Assembly: GCA_964596695.1 (NCBI GenBank)
Contig: CAZQVE010000001.1
Location: forward strand, 1-64,000
Length of the DNA stretch: 64,000 nucleotides
Direction of reading: 5' to 3'
From: UBA2112 sp964596695
GTDB lineage: Bacteria; Patescibacteriota; Saccharimonadia; Saccharimonadales; Saccharimonadaceae
In this document: positions 34,039-43,207 of the stretch, piece by piece
How the letters are laid out: each line of letters begins with the position of its first letter
How positions within the stretch are numbered: the stretch's first letter is position 1
Translations under genes and position numbers: made by a program
Notes under the pieces: model-generated
Databases searched by the model: none
What the model saw: the letters and a program-made list of their open reading frames with translations, nothing else
Told to the model about the DNA's origin: nothing

Positions 34039-34752
34039 CTACCGTACTGGTCGACCGTTTTTAAACGCTTCGACCGCGTCGTTCAACGTTGCGATATATT
34101 CTTTCGGGTTCACCGCGTAAGTGAACGTATATGTATCTTCGTCACCGACGGTACTCAGACGAATCGTACCATATCCAAGGAGCATCTGTAGCAAGCCGGA
34201 CTGCCGAAAGCTCGCATCTTCAACGCTTCCCAGACTGATTGTTTGTTCCCGACGCGAAAATAAGCTTTGTTGGATGTCCTGAATCGCACTTTCATTCGTA
34301 AGATAAAACCTGTTGTTTTTATACACCCACACTGGAATATATGTTCCAATCGCGATGAGCACTAACAGTGAGAGAGCAGGTAGCAAGACGGTTGATAGCG
34401 CCGGACTACTTGCAGGCGTGATTGTCGGATACAAGATTAACCCCGTACACATAATGACAGCAAGCAAACCACCGACCACTATCGGTGTAACGAAACCGAT
34501 CCAGTGCCGTGGTACGTCGGCAATCACATACTCACCTTCGCTGAGGTTGAGGGTTGGATATTTTTTTATGGATTCTTTATGTCGTTTTACCGTCTCGCGA
34601 CTAATTGGTGGCGAGACCGGATCAATCGCCCGAGTGACGTGCACGGCAGCGGTCTGCGTGGATGTCTTTGCTGGCGGATGGGCATACAGCGGTCTGCCGT
34701 CTTTGTCATAAGCAACGGGCTGGTCGTAGTCAATCTTCTCTTTTACCTTCAT
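34039..34752 (-). CDS. Membrane protein with bacterial PH-like domain
   Basis: 237 residues: a cytoplasmic N-terminus, two transmembrane helices (about 87-110 and 118-140), and a C-terminal YdbS/bPH2-like domain (YKNNRFYLTNESAIQDIQQS, a basic strand pattern). Role unknown; the fold is common in Gram-positives and CPR. TATAAT ends 8 nt before the ATG, nearly leaderless. Follows ruvB by 9 nt. Confidence 0.78.
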   Translation of the reverse strand: MKVKEKIDYDQPVAYDKDGRPLYAHPPAKTSTQTAAVHVTRAIDPVSPPISRETVKRHKESIKKYPTLNLSEGEYVIADVPRHWIGFVTPIVVGGLLAVIMCTGLILYPTITPASSPALSTVLLPALSLLVLIAIGTYIPVWVYKNNRFYLTNESAIQDIQQSLFSRREQTISLGSVEDASFRQSGLLQMLLGYGTIRLSTVGDEDTYTFTYAVNPKEYIATLNDAVEAFKNGRPVR

Positions 34753-34761
34753 AGGATAGTA

Positions 34762-35781
34762 TTATACCAACTTTTGCTGCGTATCCTTACCAAGATGTCT
34801 TGCAGCTTTTACCGTAACCTTCCGACCACGCGGCGTACGCTCGATTAATCCCACCTGCATAAGATACGGCTCGTGAAAATCTTCGATCGTACTAGTCTCG
34901 TCGCCAGTCAGTGCTGCGATTGTCGTAAGTCCGACAGGATTATGGCCATAGTGCTCAAGCATACTGCTCAACAATCGTCGGTCAGCCGGATCCAAACCTA
35001 GTTCGTCGATCTCCAATAATTGGAGCGCGTCAGTCGTAATAGCCGTATCAATAATGCCGTCACCGTTGATATCGGCGTAGTCGCGCACTCGACGCAGTAA
35101 ACGATTGGCGATACGCGGCGTCAGACGCGATCGTTCGGCCAGTATGGCCGCTGCTTTTGGCTCGATCTTACTTTTCAGCAGACCGGCCGCTCGCGTAATA
35201 ATCTTTTCGACCTCATCCGGCGTGTAAAACTCTAGTCGGTGATGCATGCCAAACCGGTCGCGTAATGGCGCAGCGAGCGTACCCGCTCGCGTTGTCGCGC
35301 CTATAATCGTAAATTTCGGCAAATCAAGCCGCACGCTCCGCGCCGCCGGACCCTTGCCGATAATGATGTCGAGCTTGAAATCTTCCATAGCTGAGTAAAG
35401 CACTTCTTCGACCGTACGGCTCAAACGATGAATCTCATCAATAAATAATATGTCACCGTCGGCGAGATTAGTAAGGATACTCGCTAGGTCTCCCGCACGT
35501 TCGATTGCCGGACCAGCCGTCACCCGAATGTTCGCGCCCATTTCGTTAGCGATGACGGTCGCCATAGTCGTCTTACCTAACCCCGGTGGGCCGTAGAGCA
35601 ACACGTGATCGACCGGCTCACCGCGCTTCTTCGCCGCGTCGATCGCCAGTTTCAGGTTCTTTTTCAGGTGCTCCTGCCCCACATAGTCAGCAAACGTCTG
35701 CGGCCGCAGCGTTGTCTCGATTACTTGTTCGTCGTTGTCGTCGTCATGTGCGCTCGTATCAACAATCCGCTCAATTACCAT
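34762..35781 (-). CDS. ruvB: Holliday junction helicase RuvB
   Basis: 339 residues from ATG 35781. Motifs: TLRPQTFADYVGQEHLKKNL at the start, Walker A GPPGLGKTTMA, Walker B DEIHRLSR, and the RuvB winged-helix tail. With RuvA it drives branch migration. The ATG at 35790 overlaps TATAAT (35789-35794), so the inner ATG, 7 nt after the box, is the likely leaderless start. Separated from ruvA by kup on the opposite strand. Confidence 0.95.
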   Translation of the reverse strand: MVIERIVDTSAHDDDNDEQVIETTLRPQTFADYVGQEHLKKNLKLAIDAAKKRGEPVDHVLLYGPPGLGKTTMATVIANEMGANIRVTAGPAIERAGDLASILTNLADGDILFIDEIHRLSRTVEEVLYSAMEDFKLDIIIGKGPAARSVRLDLPKFTIIGATTRAGTLAAPLRDRFGMHHRLEFYTPDEVEKIITRAAGLLKSKIEPKAAAILAERSRLTPRIANRLLRRVRDYADINGDGIIDTAITTDALQLLEIDELGLDPADRRLLSSMLEHYGHNPVGLTTIAALTGDETSTIEDFHEPYLMQVGLIERTPRGRKVTVKAARHLGKDTQQKLV

Positions 35782-35871
35782 AAAGCTCATTATACCAGCT
35801 GCTGCAATGGAAAAGCTCCACCGTCAGCGATGGAGCAAATATGACAAGGGGCAAGCATAGACGGAACGGTG

Positions 35872-35877
35872 TATACT
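35872..35877 (+). promoter_or_regulatory. -10 box of leaderless kup gene
   Basis: TATACT ending 7 nt before the ATG at 35885; no Shine-Dalgarno. Confidence 0.7.
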
Positions 35878-35884
35878 TACACTA

Positions 35885-37762
35885 ATGATTAAAAACAAAA
35901 AAAGCCTGTGGCTCGCCGTCGGTGCTATCGGTATCGTTTTCGGTGATATCGGCACGAGTCCGCTGTATGCACTGCAATCTGTTTTTCATGTTTCCGGATT
36001 GACATTGACCGCGCGCGACGTACAGGGAATCATCTCGCTCATTCTCTGGTCGATCACACTGATCGTCACCATCAAATACGTCACGTTACTAATGCGAGTC
36101 AACAACCACGGCGAAGGTGGAATCATGGCGCTCGTCGGCCTCGTGCGGCAAACCCGCAGCCGCAAGAAAAGCATTCTCGCTTTCACGATTATCGGTATCT
36201 TGGGCGTCTCGCTCTTTTGTGGTGACGGCATCATCACGCCTGCCATTTCCGTGCTTTCGGCCGTCGAAGGCATGACACTTGTCTCACCTAGCGCCGCCGC
36301 GTTCGTCATACCGGTTGCCCTCGTCGTGCTCGCCGGACTCTTCTTGATTCAATCTCGTGGCACTGGAGCTCTCGGCAAATTGTTCGGTCCAATCATGATA
36401 CTGTGGTTTGTTACATCCGCACTTGGCGGTCTCGTTCAAATTATTCAGCATCCGGCCGTGCTCGTCAGTTTGCTGCCGACTACCGCACTTGGTTTCATGC
36501 TTGAGCACCCGCTCCAATCGTTCCTCGCCATGGGCGCGGTTATCTTGGCGATAACAGGAGCCGAAGCTTTGTATGCTGACATGGGACATTTCGGCAGCAA
36601 GCCAGTCCGAACTGCATGGTTGTTCATTATTTTTCCCGCTCTCGCATGTACCTATCTGGGGCAGGGCGCACTCGTCAGTGCCAACCCGGACGCTATCAGT
36701 AGCGCGTACTATCTTATGTTTCCCGTCTGGCTACACATACCTATTATCATCTTGGCAACACTTGCCACGCTCATCGCTTCGCAGGCGGTCATTGCAGGTA
36801 TCTTTTCTCTCGCCTGGCAAGCGGCTCGTCTCGGTCTTTTACCACGGCTCGGTATCCAACATACATCCCGCTATGAAGTTGGGCAGATTTATATCCCACT
36901 ACTCAACTGGACTATGTTCGCGATTGTCGTTGCGATCATCATTAGCTTTGGCAACTCCAAGAACCTGGCGGCCATGTATGGACTGGCGGTAAGCGGCACG
37001 TTGCTGGTCGACACGGTATTCCTCCTCATCATCATGCGCAAACTATGGCACGCATCGATGGTATGGCTTGGCCTCATCGTGATTACAATCATGGCGCTGG
37101 AACTACTGTTCATCGCCGCTGGACTCTCAAAGCTTTTCTACGGCGCATGGGTGGCGCTATTGATGGCGGTCATCACATTCACTGTCATGAGCACGTGGTA
37201 CAAAGGTCATGAGATTATCAGACGTGAACGACAAAAGGCAGAAGGAACACTCCTGGACTTCGTGGCACATCTTCGCCGAGTAAAGGTTTCGCGTATCAAA
37301 GGCAACGCCGTTTATCTAGGTCACCACTCGGGCAACGCGCCTATGGCACTCCATGCGACGCTTGACCAACTACATGAGCTTCATGAACATGTCGTTATCG
37401 TCACAGTCAAGACAACCAATGCCGCGCACGTGCCAGAAGCATCACGCGCGATGTTTGACAATCTTGGGTCTCCCGACGACGGTATCAGCCACTTGACGCT
37501 CCGGTTCGGCTACAAGGATATTCCGAACGTCCCGCGTGCGCTCGAGCTGGCTCGAGGTAAAAGTCCCGAGGTCGATTTCAACCCATACACGGCGACTTAC
37601 TTCACTTCTATCATGCAGCCAACGATCGTCTATAATCGCCGCATGGCCAAATGGCGAAAACAACTTTATCTGTTTCTTAACCGCAATGCCGACAACCACT
37701 CTGAGTACTTCAGGTTGCCAATCGATCGAACGATCGAGATGCGCGCATTTTTGGAACTATAA
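35885..37762 (+). CDS. kup: KUP-family potassium transporter
   Basis: 625 residues, 12 membrane helices and a C-terminal cytosolic domain. The N-terminal GIVFGDIGTSPLYAL and GDGIITPAISVLSAVEG are diagnostic of Kup. It takes up K+, probably by H+ symport. Inserted on the opposite strand between ruvA and ruvB; its stop abuts the ruvA stop. Confidence 0.95.
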   Translation: MIKNKKSLWLAVGAIGIVFGDIGTSPLYALQSVFHVSGLTLTARDVQGIISLILWSITLIVTIKYVTLLMRVNNHGEGGIMALVGLVRQTRSRKKSILAFTIIGILGVSLFCGDGIITPAISVLSAVEGMTLVSPSAAAFVIPVALVVLAGLFLIQSRGTGALGKLFGPIMILWFVTSALGGLVQIIQHPAVLVSLLPTTALGFMLEHPLQSFLAMGAVILAITGAEALYADMGHFGSKPVRTAWLFIIFPALACTYLGQGALVSANPDAISSAYYLMFPVWLHIPIIILATLATLIASQAVIAGIFSLAWQAARLGLLPRLGIQHTSRYEVGQIYIPLLNWTMFAIVVAIIISFGNSKNLAAMYGLAVSGTLLVDTVFLLIIMRKLWHASMVWLGLIVITIMALELLFIAAGLSKLFYGAWVALLMAVITFTVMSTWYKGHEIIRRERQKAEGTLLDFVAHLRRVKVSRIKGNAVYLGHHSGNAPMALHATLDQLHELHEHVVIVTVKTTNAAHVPEASRAMFDNLGSPDDGISHLTLRFGYKDIPNVPRALELARGKSPEVDFNPYTATYFTSIMQPTIVYNRRMAKWRKQLYLFLNRNADNHSEYFRLPIDRTIEMRAFLEL

Positions 37763-38338
37763 TTACTGCTTCAATGCTTGGGTAACGCGATCGGCGGTCG
37801 AGAGGTCAGTCGGCACGCCTTCGAGCGCCTTGGTTGCGTCTGCCAAATTGTAGCCAAGAGCCATGAGGGCTTCGAGTGCTTCGTCGGCATGCGCTATCGG
37901 CTGTGTGATGCCACGATTATTCGTATCGTAGCTGAGTGGCAATCCGACTTTGTCCGACAGGTCAACGACGACACGCTCGGCGATACGCTTGCCAACACCT
38001 AACGCCTTGGCGATATACGCGCTGTCACTGTTGGCGATAGCATTCCGGATTGCTTCGCTGTCAGCAAGTGACAAGATTGACTGCGCAGCCTTAGGCCCGA
38101 CGCCCTGAACGGTGATTAAAAGTTCAAACAATTTTTTGGCCGCCAGCGTGCTAAACCCAAACAGTTCCTGCGATTGTTCGCGAATGTGATGATACGTATA
38201 GAACTTTACCGTCTCGCCCAGCGCTGCTCGGTCATAATCCCCCGCCGCCACATTTACCTCATACCCAACACCGTGAACGTCGACGATTACTGACGTTAGT
38301 AGTTTCTCTGTTACCGTTCCCTCTACGTGTGCAATCAT
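37763..38338 (-). CDS. ruvA: Holliday junction protein RuvA
   Basis: 191 residues: OB-fold N-terminal domain (MIAHVEGTVTEK), two helix-hairpin-helix motifs (VQGVGPKAAQSIL, ALGVGKRIAERVV), and a C-terminal RuvB-binding helix domain. It tetramerises on Holliday junctions. TACGAT lies 9 nt before the ATG. Confidence 0.94.
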   Translation of the reverse strand: MIAHVEGTVTEKLLTSVIVDVHGVGYEVNVAAGDYDRAALGETVKFYTYHHIREQSQELFGFSTLAAKKLFELLITVQGVGPKAAQSILSLADSEAIRNAIANSDSAYIAKALGVGKRIAERVVVDLSDKVGLPLSYDTNNRGITQPIAHADEALEALMALGYNLADATKALEGVPTDLSTADRVTQALKQ

Positions 38339-38433
38339 ATAGTACCTATCGTAATATGAAACCGTTATTTTATCTAGCCGAACAGGCGTGTCGAAGCTCG
38401 TTCCGAACAGAAAAAATCCTGGTATGTTCGCTA

Positions 38434-40851
38434 CTAGTCAGAGTGTCCGCGACCGCGGAAGCCGTGGTCATCGTCGTCTGATGTGTTGCCGCCGTATTCA
38501 AGCCGTGCCGTAACTGTGTTTGATTGATCAGGGTCGTCGGGCGTAAACGTCGCCGTTATCATATGCGGACCAGGAGTAATGTTTATTTGGGCGGTCGCGC
38601 TACCGCCGCTCACTGGCTGCTGGCTGTAGTCAACACCGTCAACTGCGAACACGACAAAGCCTGTCGCGCTGCTATCCGAAAGCGTCGCCGTGAAATTGAC
38701 GCTGCCAGGACCGGTAGAGTCAGCGCTGAGACTCATACTGAGCGTTGATGGCTGCGATGAGTTCGAGGGTGGCGTTGGCGTTGGCGACGAGCTATGTGTC
38801 GAGCAGGACTTGTTCGGAAGCGCAATATCCAAGAAATATTCGCTGTATGTCTGACCCTTCACCGAGCTGCTTGCCAAACCGTGGTTACTGTAACAAACGT
38901 TGCGTTTTACGACACCGGACGGTACCGAGAACTCCGTATCGACGCCGGCTAAGATCGCGCCCATTGCCTTGGTAACAATCGGCCCCGCCATAATCGATCC
39001 ACCATTTTGCATCGCCGTATTGTCATTATTGCCGACCCACGCACCCATTGCTAGCTGTGGTGTATAGCCGACTGTCCAGGCGTCGTGATTGTCATTGGTC
39101 GTACCGGTCTTGATCGCGACCGTTTTGACATGACCGGTCTTTTTGTCATAGACCGTCAACGAACTGCCGAAAATCGGTGCCCGTGCAGCATTATCGGACA
39201 AGATATCCGAAATCAGAAAAGCGCCTTGCTGGCTAATTACCTGTTCCGACTTCTCATCAGCTTTGAATATTTGACTGTTGTACTTATTCTTGATGCTTTT
39301 AATAATCGTCGTATCGAATTGCTTGCCTTGATTAGCAAACGCAGCGTACGCGTTAGTGAGTCGTAACGGTGTTACTTCGGCCGCCCCAAGCGCTAAACTC
39401 AAGCCGTAATTTTTCTTCGGATCGATTGACTTTAAGCCCATCTGCTGAGCGGCAGCCACGCTTTTGTCGATACCGTACATCTGCATAACTTCGACCGATG
39501 GAACATTGAGTGATTGGTTCAGCGCGCTCCGTACTGTCACGTCGCCACGGAAATTCTTGTCAGCGTCGAGCGGCATGTAACCACCGCCAAAATCGGTTTT
39601 GACATCGTGTAATATCGTTGCCGGTGTGATGACGCCATCTGCCAGTGCATGGCTATAATAAATCGGTTTAAAGCTCGACCCCGGTTGACGCAACGACGTA
39701 ATAATATTGACCTTGCCAAAGTCAGGATCATTCCAGTCATAACTGCCGATGAGTCCGCGAACTTCACCATTCTTTGGGTCTATCGCCACTGCCGCAGCGT
39801 TATGGCCACCATTGCGGTTGATCGTCGGCATATTGGCGTTGAGCGCAGCCTGCATTTGGTTCTGGATATTGGCATCAAGCGTCGTTGTTACCTGGTAGCC
39901 GCTACGATTGACCGTCTCTTCGTCGTACTTTTTATACAGCTGATCAAGTACCATCTGCGTAAAGTGTGGCGCAATGCTGTTGTTGATCGGTGCCTTGCGT
40001 GGCTCATATGTCAGCTCTTCTGCTAATGCTGCCTTTTTTTGGTCTTCGGTAATATACCCATTCGTTACCATTCGACTGAGGACGGTCGTTTGGCGCTCTT
40101 TGGCATAGGTGGGATTACCGCTAATCGGTGAGTAGGCGCTCGGTGCCGGCAGCAAGCCAATCAGCATGGCAGATTGCGCGAGATCTAATTTGTCGGGTGT
40201 CGTACCAAAGTACACTTTAGCCGCGTCCTCAATACCAAACGCGTTCTCGCCAAAATAAGCCGAGTTGAGGTACATATCGAGAATTTGATCCTTGGAGTAG
40301 GTGTTTTCCATTGCGATAGCAATCGAAAACGTCTGATATTGCCTCAGGAAGCTACGATGATTGCTCAGCAGCGTAATCTTAGCCAGTTGCTGTGTAATCG
40401 TGGAGCCACCGTAACTTCCGCCACCACTAACAAGATACCCATACACTGCCCGCACGGTACTAGGAAGCGAGAATCCGCTATGTTCATAAAAATTCTTATC
40501 CTCACTGGCGACTAGCGCTTGTTCGGTCAAATCAGATATCTTGTCGAGCGGTACAATCGTATGGTGCTCGGCCGTACCCGTGCTATATATCTCCGTCTTG
40601 CCGTCGTTAGCATAGAGAACGATACCGGTGTTATTCCGGTTCATCAAGCGATCCATGTCGGAGATGTCACGAGCAAAGTACAGGTACGTCAACAGGGGTG
40701 TTAAGATCAAAAATGCCAATACCCCGCCGCCAATAACTGCAATACGCTTTTTCCAACTAAGTTGTCGCCACCAACGGAAACGTCGCCGGTACTGGCGCTT
40801 AGCGTGTTGTGTCGGCGTTACGCGCTTGGTGTATTTTCCTTGGCGTCGCAT
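38434..40851 (-). CDS. Bifunctional class A penicillin-binding protein (PBP1A-like)
   Basis: 805 residues: basic cytoplasmic N-terminus, membrane helix (about 35-58), GT51 glycosyltransferase with SEDKNFYEHSG and GGSTITQQLAK, and transpeptidase with PGSSFKPI (SxxK), SLN and IKTGTTND (KTG). A Ser/Pro/Thr linker and an Ig-like beta domain (about 690-785) follow, ending in Asp/His/Gly. It polymerises and cross-links peptidoglycan outside the membrane. The Ig-like tail is uncommon in standard PBP1A and may bind wall or surface polymers. TATAAT ends 8 nt before the ATG. Confidence 0.94.
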   Translation of the reverse strand: MRRQGKYTKRVTPTQHAKRQYRRRFRWWRQLSWKKRIAVIGGGVLAFLILTPLLTYLYFARDISDMDRLMNRNNTGIVLYANDGKTEIYSTGTAEHHTIVPLDKISDLTEQALVASEDKNFYEHSGFSLPSTVRAVYGYLVSGGGSYGGSTITQQLAKITLLSNHRSFLRQYQTFSIAIAMENTYSKDQILDMYLNSAYFGENAFGIEDAAKVYFGTTPDKLDLAQSAMLIGLLPAPSAYSPISGNPTYAKERQTTVLSRMVTNGYITEDQKKAALAEELTYEPRKAPINNSIAPHFTQMVLDQLYKKYDEETVNRSGYQVTTTLDANIQNQMQAALNANMPTINRNGGHNAAAVAIDPKNGEVRGLIGSYDWNDPDFGKVNIITSLRQPGSSFKPIYYSHALADGVITPATILHDVKTDFGGGYMPLDADKNFRGDVTVRSALNQSLNVPSVEVMQMYGIDKSVAAAQQMGLKSIDPKKNYGLSLALGAAEVTPLRLTNAYAAFANQGKQFDTTIIKSIKNKYNSQIFKADEKSEQVISQQGAFLISDILSDNAARAPIFGSSLTVYDKKTGHVKTVAIKTGTTNDNHDAWTVGYTPQLAMGAWVGNNDNTAMQNGGSIMAGPIVTKAMGAILAGVDTEFSVPSGVVKRNVCYSNHGLASSSVKGQTYSEYFLDIALPNKSCSTHSSSPTPTPPSNSSQPSTLSMSLSADSTGPGSVNFTATLSDSSATGFVVFAVDGVDYSQQPVSGGSATAQINITPGPHMITATFTPDDPDQSNTVTARLEYGGNTSDDDDHGFRGRGHSD

Positions 40852-40930
40852 CGCCTCTTATTATAACCTATTTATACTTATCGCGCTTATATAGCTTTTC
40901 ATGAAATTCTTCTGGTGATAAAGTGAATAC

Positions 40931-42037
40931 ATGTCTCTTGAGTCTCATAATCTGCAACACGGTGATGACCCCAGTCCAAACAGCGATACGAATAGCTCGT
41001 TTTGGACGCGAAACCGTCTTATCGCTATCGCCGTCTTTCTGGCAGTAATCATATTAATCGGAATAGGCGTATGGATATATCTGGCAAACCAGCAGACAAA
41101 TAAGTCTGTTTCGACCGCCACGGCAAACAGCTCCGCTAAATCATCAGATACGCACGCATCCGTCACGCGGGCAAGCTGGAAGGGTACCGTCGACCCAACC
41201 GCTATCCCATTAGGCGACGGCAAAGTATCCAGCTCGCCAAAGGCTGGTTACGTATATTCTTGCACAACCAACTTCCGAGGTGGCGGCGCCCGTCACGCGG
41301 GCGAATGGCTAGATGAAGTTAACGGTACATGGGACTCCACGACGAAAGTCAGTGTCAAAGGTTCTGTTATTTGGGCTGAAGCATCATATAAGATCTCGAC
41401 TACCGGATCAACACGAGTACTGGTCACGGATAACCTACCAGTCAAAGATCCGACCGGTATTTTCCCTATAGCCCATAACGATCCAGCATATCAATACGAC
41501 ACGAATCCAAACGGCATCGGTATCCAGAACTTGACATACAAACTCCCTGTTACGCCAAAAGCCGCGGCCTCTCCCGGTTGCACGTCGCTTGGCGCTATCG
41601 GCGTCATGGCAAACGGCGTCGTGCTTTTCAACGCCCTCGATGATGCCGGTCGCGACGCCGCCGCCCATGAAACGCAGGATTTATGCGACGGCCACCCAAA
41701 CGGAAAGGAAATGTATCATTATCATGATGTTCCGACATGTATCATGAGCCGTGCGAAAGGCTCTTCGACGCTCGTCGGTTATGCGCTCGATGGCTACGGC
41801 ATCTACGTAGAGCGCGATACGCATGGCAACTTGCCCACAAACGCCGACCTGGACGAATGCCACGGTCGCACCAGTGAAGTCACATGGGATGGTAAGCCAG
41901 TAACGATGTATCACTACGACGCGACGCTGGAATACCCGTACACTATAGGATGTTTCCATGGAACATCTGTCGAACCCACGACACCCGCAGACAAAAATGC
42001 CCCGGCTAAGCGACGCGGCTCATCATTGCATAAGTAA
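40931..42037 (+). CDS. Membrane-anchored YHYH-domain protein
   Basis: 368 residues: one membrane helix (about 30-52), a Ser/Thr-rich linker, then an extracytoplasmic YHYH domain with MYHYHDVPTCI and a GYALDGYGIYVERD segment. Several conserved histidines and cysteines suggest metal binding, and YHYH proteins are of unknown function. Its 3-prime end overlaps ruvC on the other strand by 32 nt. A GATAAA box lies 8 nt before the ATG. Confidence 0.83.
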   Translation: MSLESHNLQHGDDPSPNSDTNSSFWTRNRLIAIAVFLAVIILIGIGVWIYLANQQTNKSVSTATANSSAKSSDTHASVTRASWKGTVDPTAIPLGDGKVSSSPKAGYVYSCTTNFRGGGARHAGEWLDEVNGTWDSTTKVSVKGSVIWAEASYKISTTGSTRVLVTDNLPVKDPTGIFPIAHNDPAYQYDTNPNGIGIQNLTYKLPVTPKAAASPGCTSLGAIGVMANGVVLFNALDDAGRDAAAHETQDLCDGHPNGKEMYHYHDVPTCIMSRAKGSSTLVGYALDGYGIYVERDTHGNLPTNADLDECHGRTSEVTWDGKPVTMYHYDATLEYPYTIGCFHGTSVEPTTPADKNAPAKRRGSSLHK

Positions 42038-42482
42038 TCGCTGCAGCCAGCGCATCGGCACAATCATCAGGTTTCGGCACTTCACTCAGGCCTAGCTGTA
42101 GACGTACCATTTCTTGTACCTGCTTTTTGCCGGCCTTGCCATAGCCTGTCAGGCTCTGCTTGATCTGCTGCGGCGTGTATTCCGCGATTGGTAGTTGCGC
42201 CCTCCGTCCGGTCAGCATGGCAACGCCGCGAGCCTGCGCCACGCTAATCGCCGTCGTCACGTTACGTGAGAAGAATAATTTTTCGATAGACATCGTGTCG
42301 GGCTTTGTCTCTTTAATAATGTCTGTCAGACCGTCAAAGATTTCTTCAAGCCGTTCGTCCACGGGCGTGTGTGCCGGCGTCGTAATCACACCTGCCGTCA
42401 CTAGTTTAGTCTTACCGCCGTCCGCATCAATGACACCGAAACCCAAAATTCCTGTGCCTGGATCGATACCAATAATTCTCAT
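42006..42482 (-). CDS. ruvC: Holliday junction resolvase RuvC
   Basis: 158 residues: IIGIDPGTGILGFGVID with the first catalytic Asp, SIEKLFFSRN with Glu, and the C-terminal PDDCADALAAA Asp pair. It cuts junctions with RuvAB. TATACT at 42489-42494 ends 6 nt before the ATG: leaderless. Overlaps the convergent YHYH gene by 32 nt. Confidence 0.95.
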   Translation of the reverse strand: MRIIGIDPGTGILGFGVIDADGGKTKLVTAGVITTPAHTPVDERLEEIFDGLTDIIKETKPDTMSIEKLFFSRNVTTAISVAQARGVAMLTGRRAQLPIAEYTPQQIKQSLTGYGKAGKKQVQEMVRLQLGLSEVPKPDDCADALAAAITYAMMSRVA

Positions 42483-42609
42483 AAGGCTAGTATATCACCT
42501 CTGTTGCTTATGCTTGCTTTTATCTTATAGACAATTTATCGTATCTATATGAACGGATAGTCTGTTCTACGCCTAAGGGCGGTACCTTGAGAAGGGCGGT
42601 GAGTCAGGA

Positions 42610-43164
42610 ATGGATAAGTCCCCCTGTACCTCTGCACAAGTTGTTGGATACATCACGAACGATCCCAGTGATCTTCGTCCGATGACGCTCGACGAAAAAG
42701 CGATCGTGATTATGGACACTCTCAAAAAGGTTCATGGAATCATCCGTTATCTTGGAATACACAAACTCAGCGGTGAGGGCTATGAGAATATCCCGGAACT
42801 GCGACGCGTACGCGTTCTAAAGTTTCAAGAAGGTCATTACGACCACGGTTACGATCTATGCGGATTCATCTTTACCGAAGGAGGCGATCTCTGGTTCTAC
42901 AGATGGCGCCGCGATGGATTATCTCCGAGTTGCGACAAGCTCGATACAAAAAGGCTCGTCAAAGTATTCCACCGCTACAAGGATGTATACCCAAACCTCT
43001 CCACGGAGCTCCTCGTGTCAATCCGTACTCGGGTTCACAATGCAGCCGAAGGAATGAAGAGACGTTTCGAAGAGACAAAGGAAGTTAAAGACGAGCTGAC
43101 GCATCGTTTAAGCAAATGGGTGGATCTCGAAGAACTCTCGATTAACGACCCCCCGAACACGTAG
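42610..43164 (+). CDS. Hypothetical soluble protein (184 aa)
   Basis: No recognised family. It begins with a possible regulatory helix, has a compact alpha/beta middle (DLCGFIFTEGGDLWFYRWR) and ends in charged helices, without membrane segments. GTCAGGA lies next to the ATG. It is the only plus-strand gene between ruvC and the flavin operon and ends in a strong bidirectional terminator, so it looks like a one-gene unit. Confidence 0.68.
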   Translation: MDKSPCTSAQVVGYITNDPSDLRPMTLDEKAIVIMDTLKKVHGIIRYLGIHKLSGEGYENIPELRRVRVLKFQEGHYDHGYDLCGFIFTEGGDLWFYRWRRDGLSPSCDKLDTKRLVKVFHRYKDVYPNLSTELLVSIRTRVHNAAEGMKRRFEETKEVKDELTHRLSKWVDLEELSINDPPNT

Positions 43165-43167
43165 AGC

Positions 43168-43207
43168 AAAATAAAGGCCTCCGCGTTCGCGCGGGGTCCT
43201 TTATTTT
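43168..43207. terminator. Bidirectional terminator
   Basis: AAAATAAAGG...CCGCG, loop TTCG, CGCGG...CCTTTATTTT: a GC-rich core flanked by A and T runs on both sides. It serves the plus-strand hypothetical gene and the converging flavin operon; the stem includes the stop of the latter. Confidence 0.85.
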
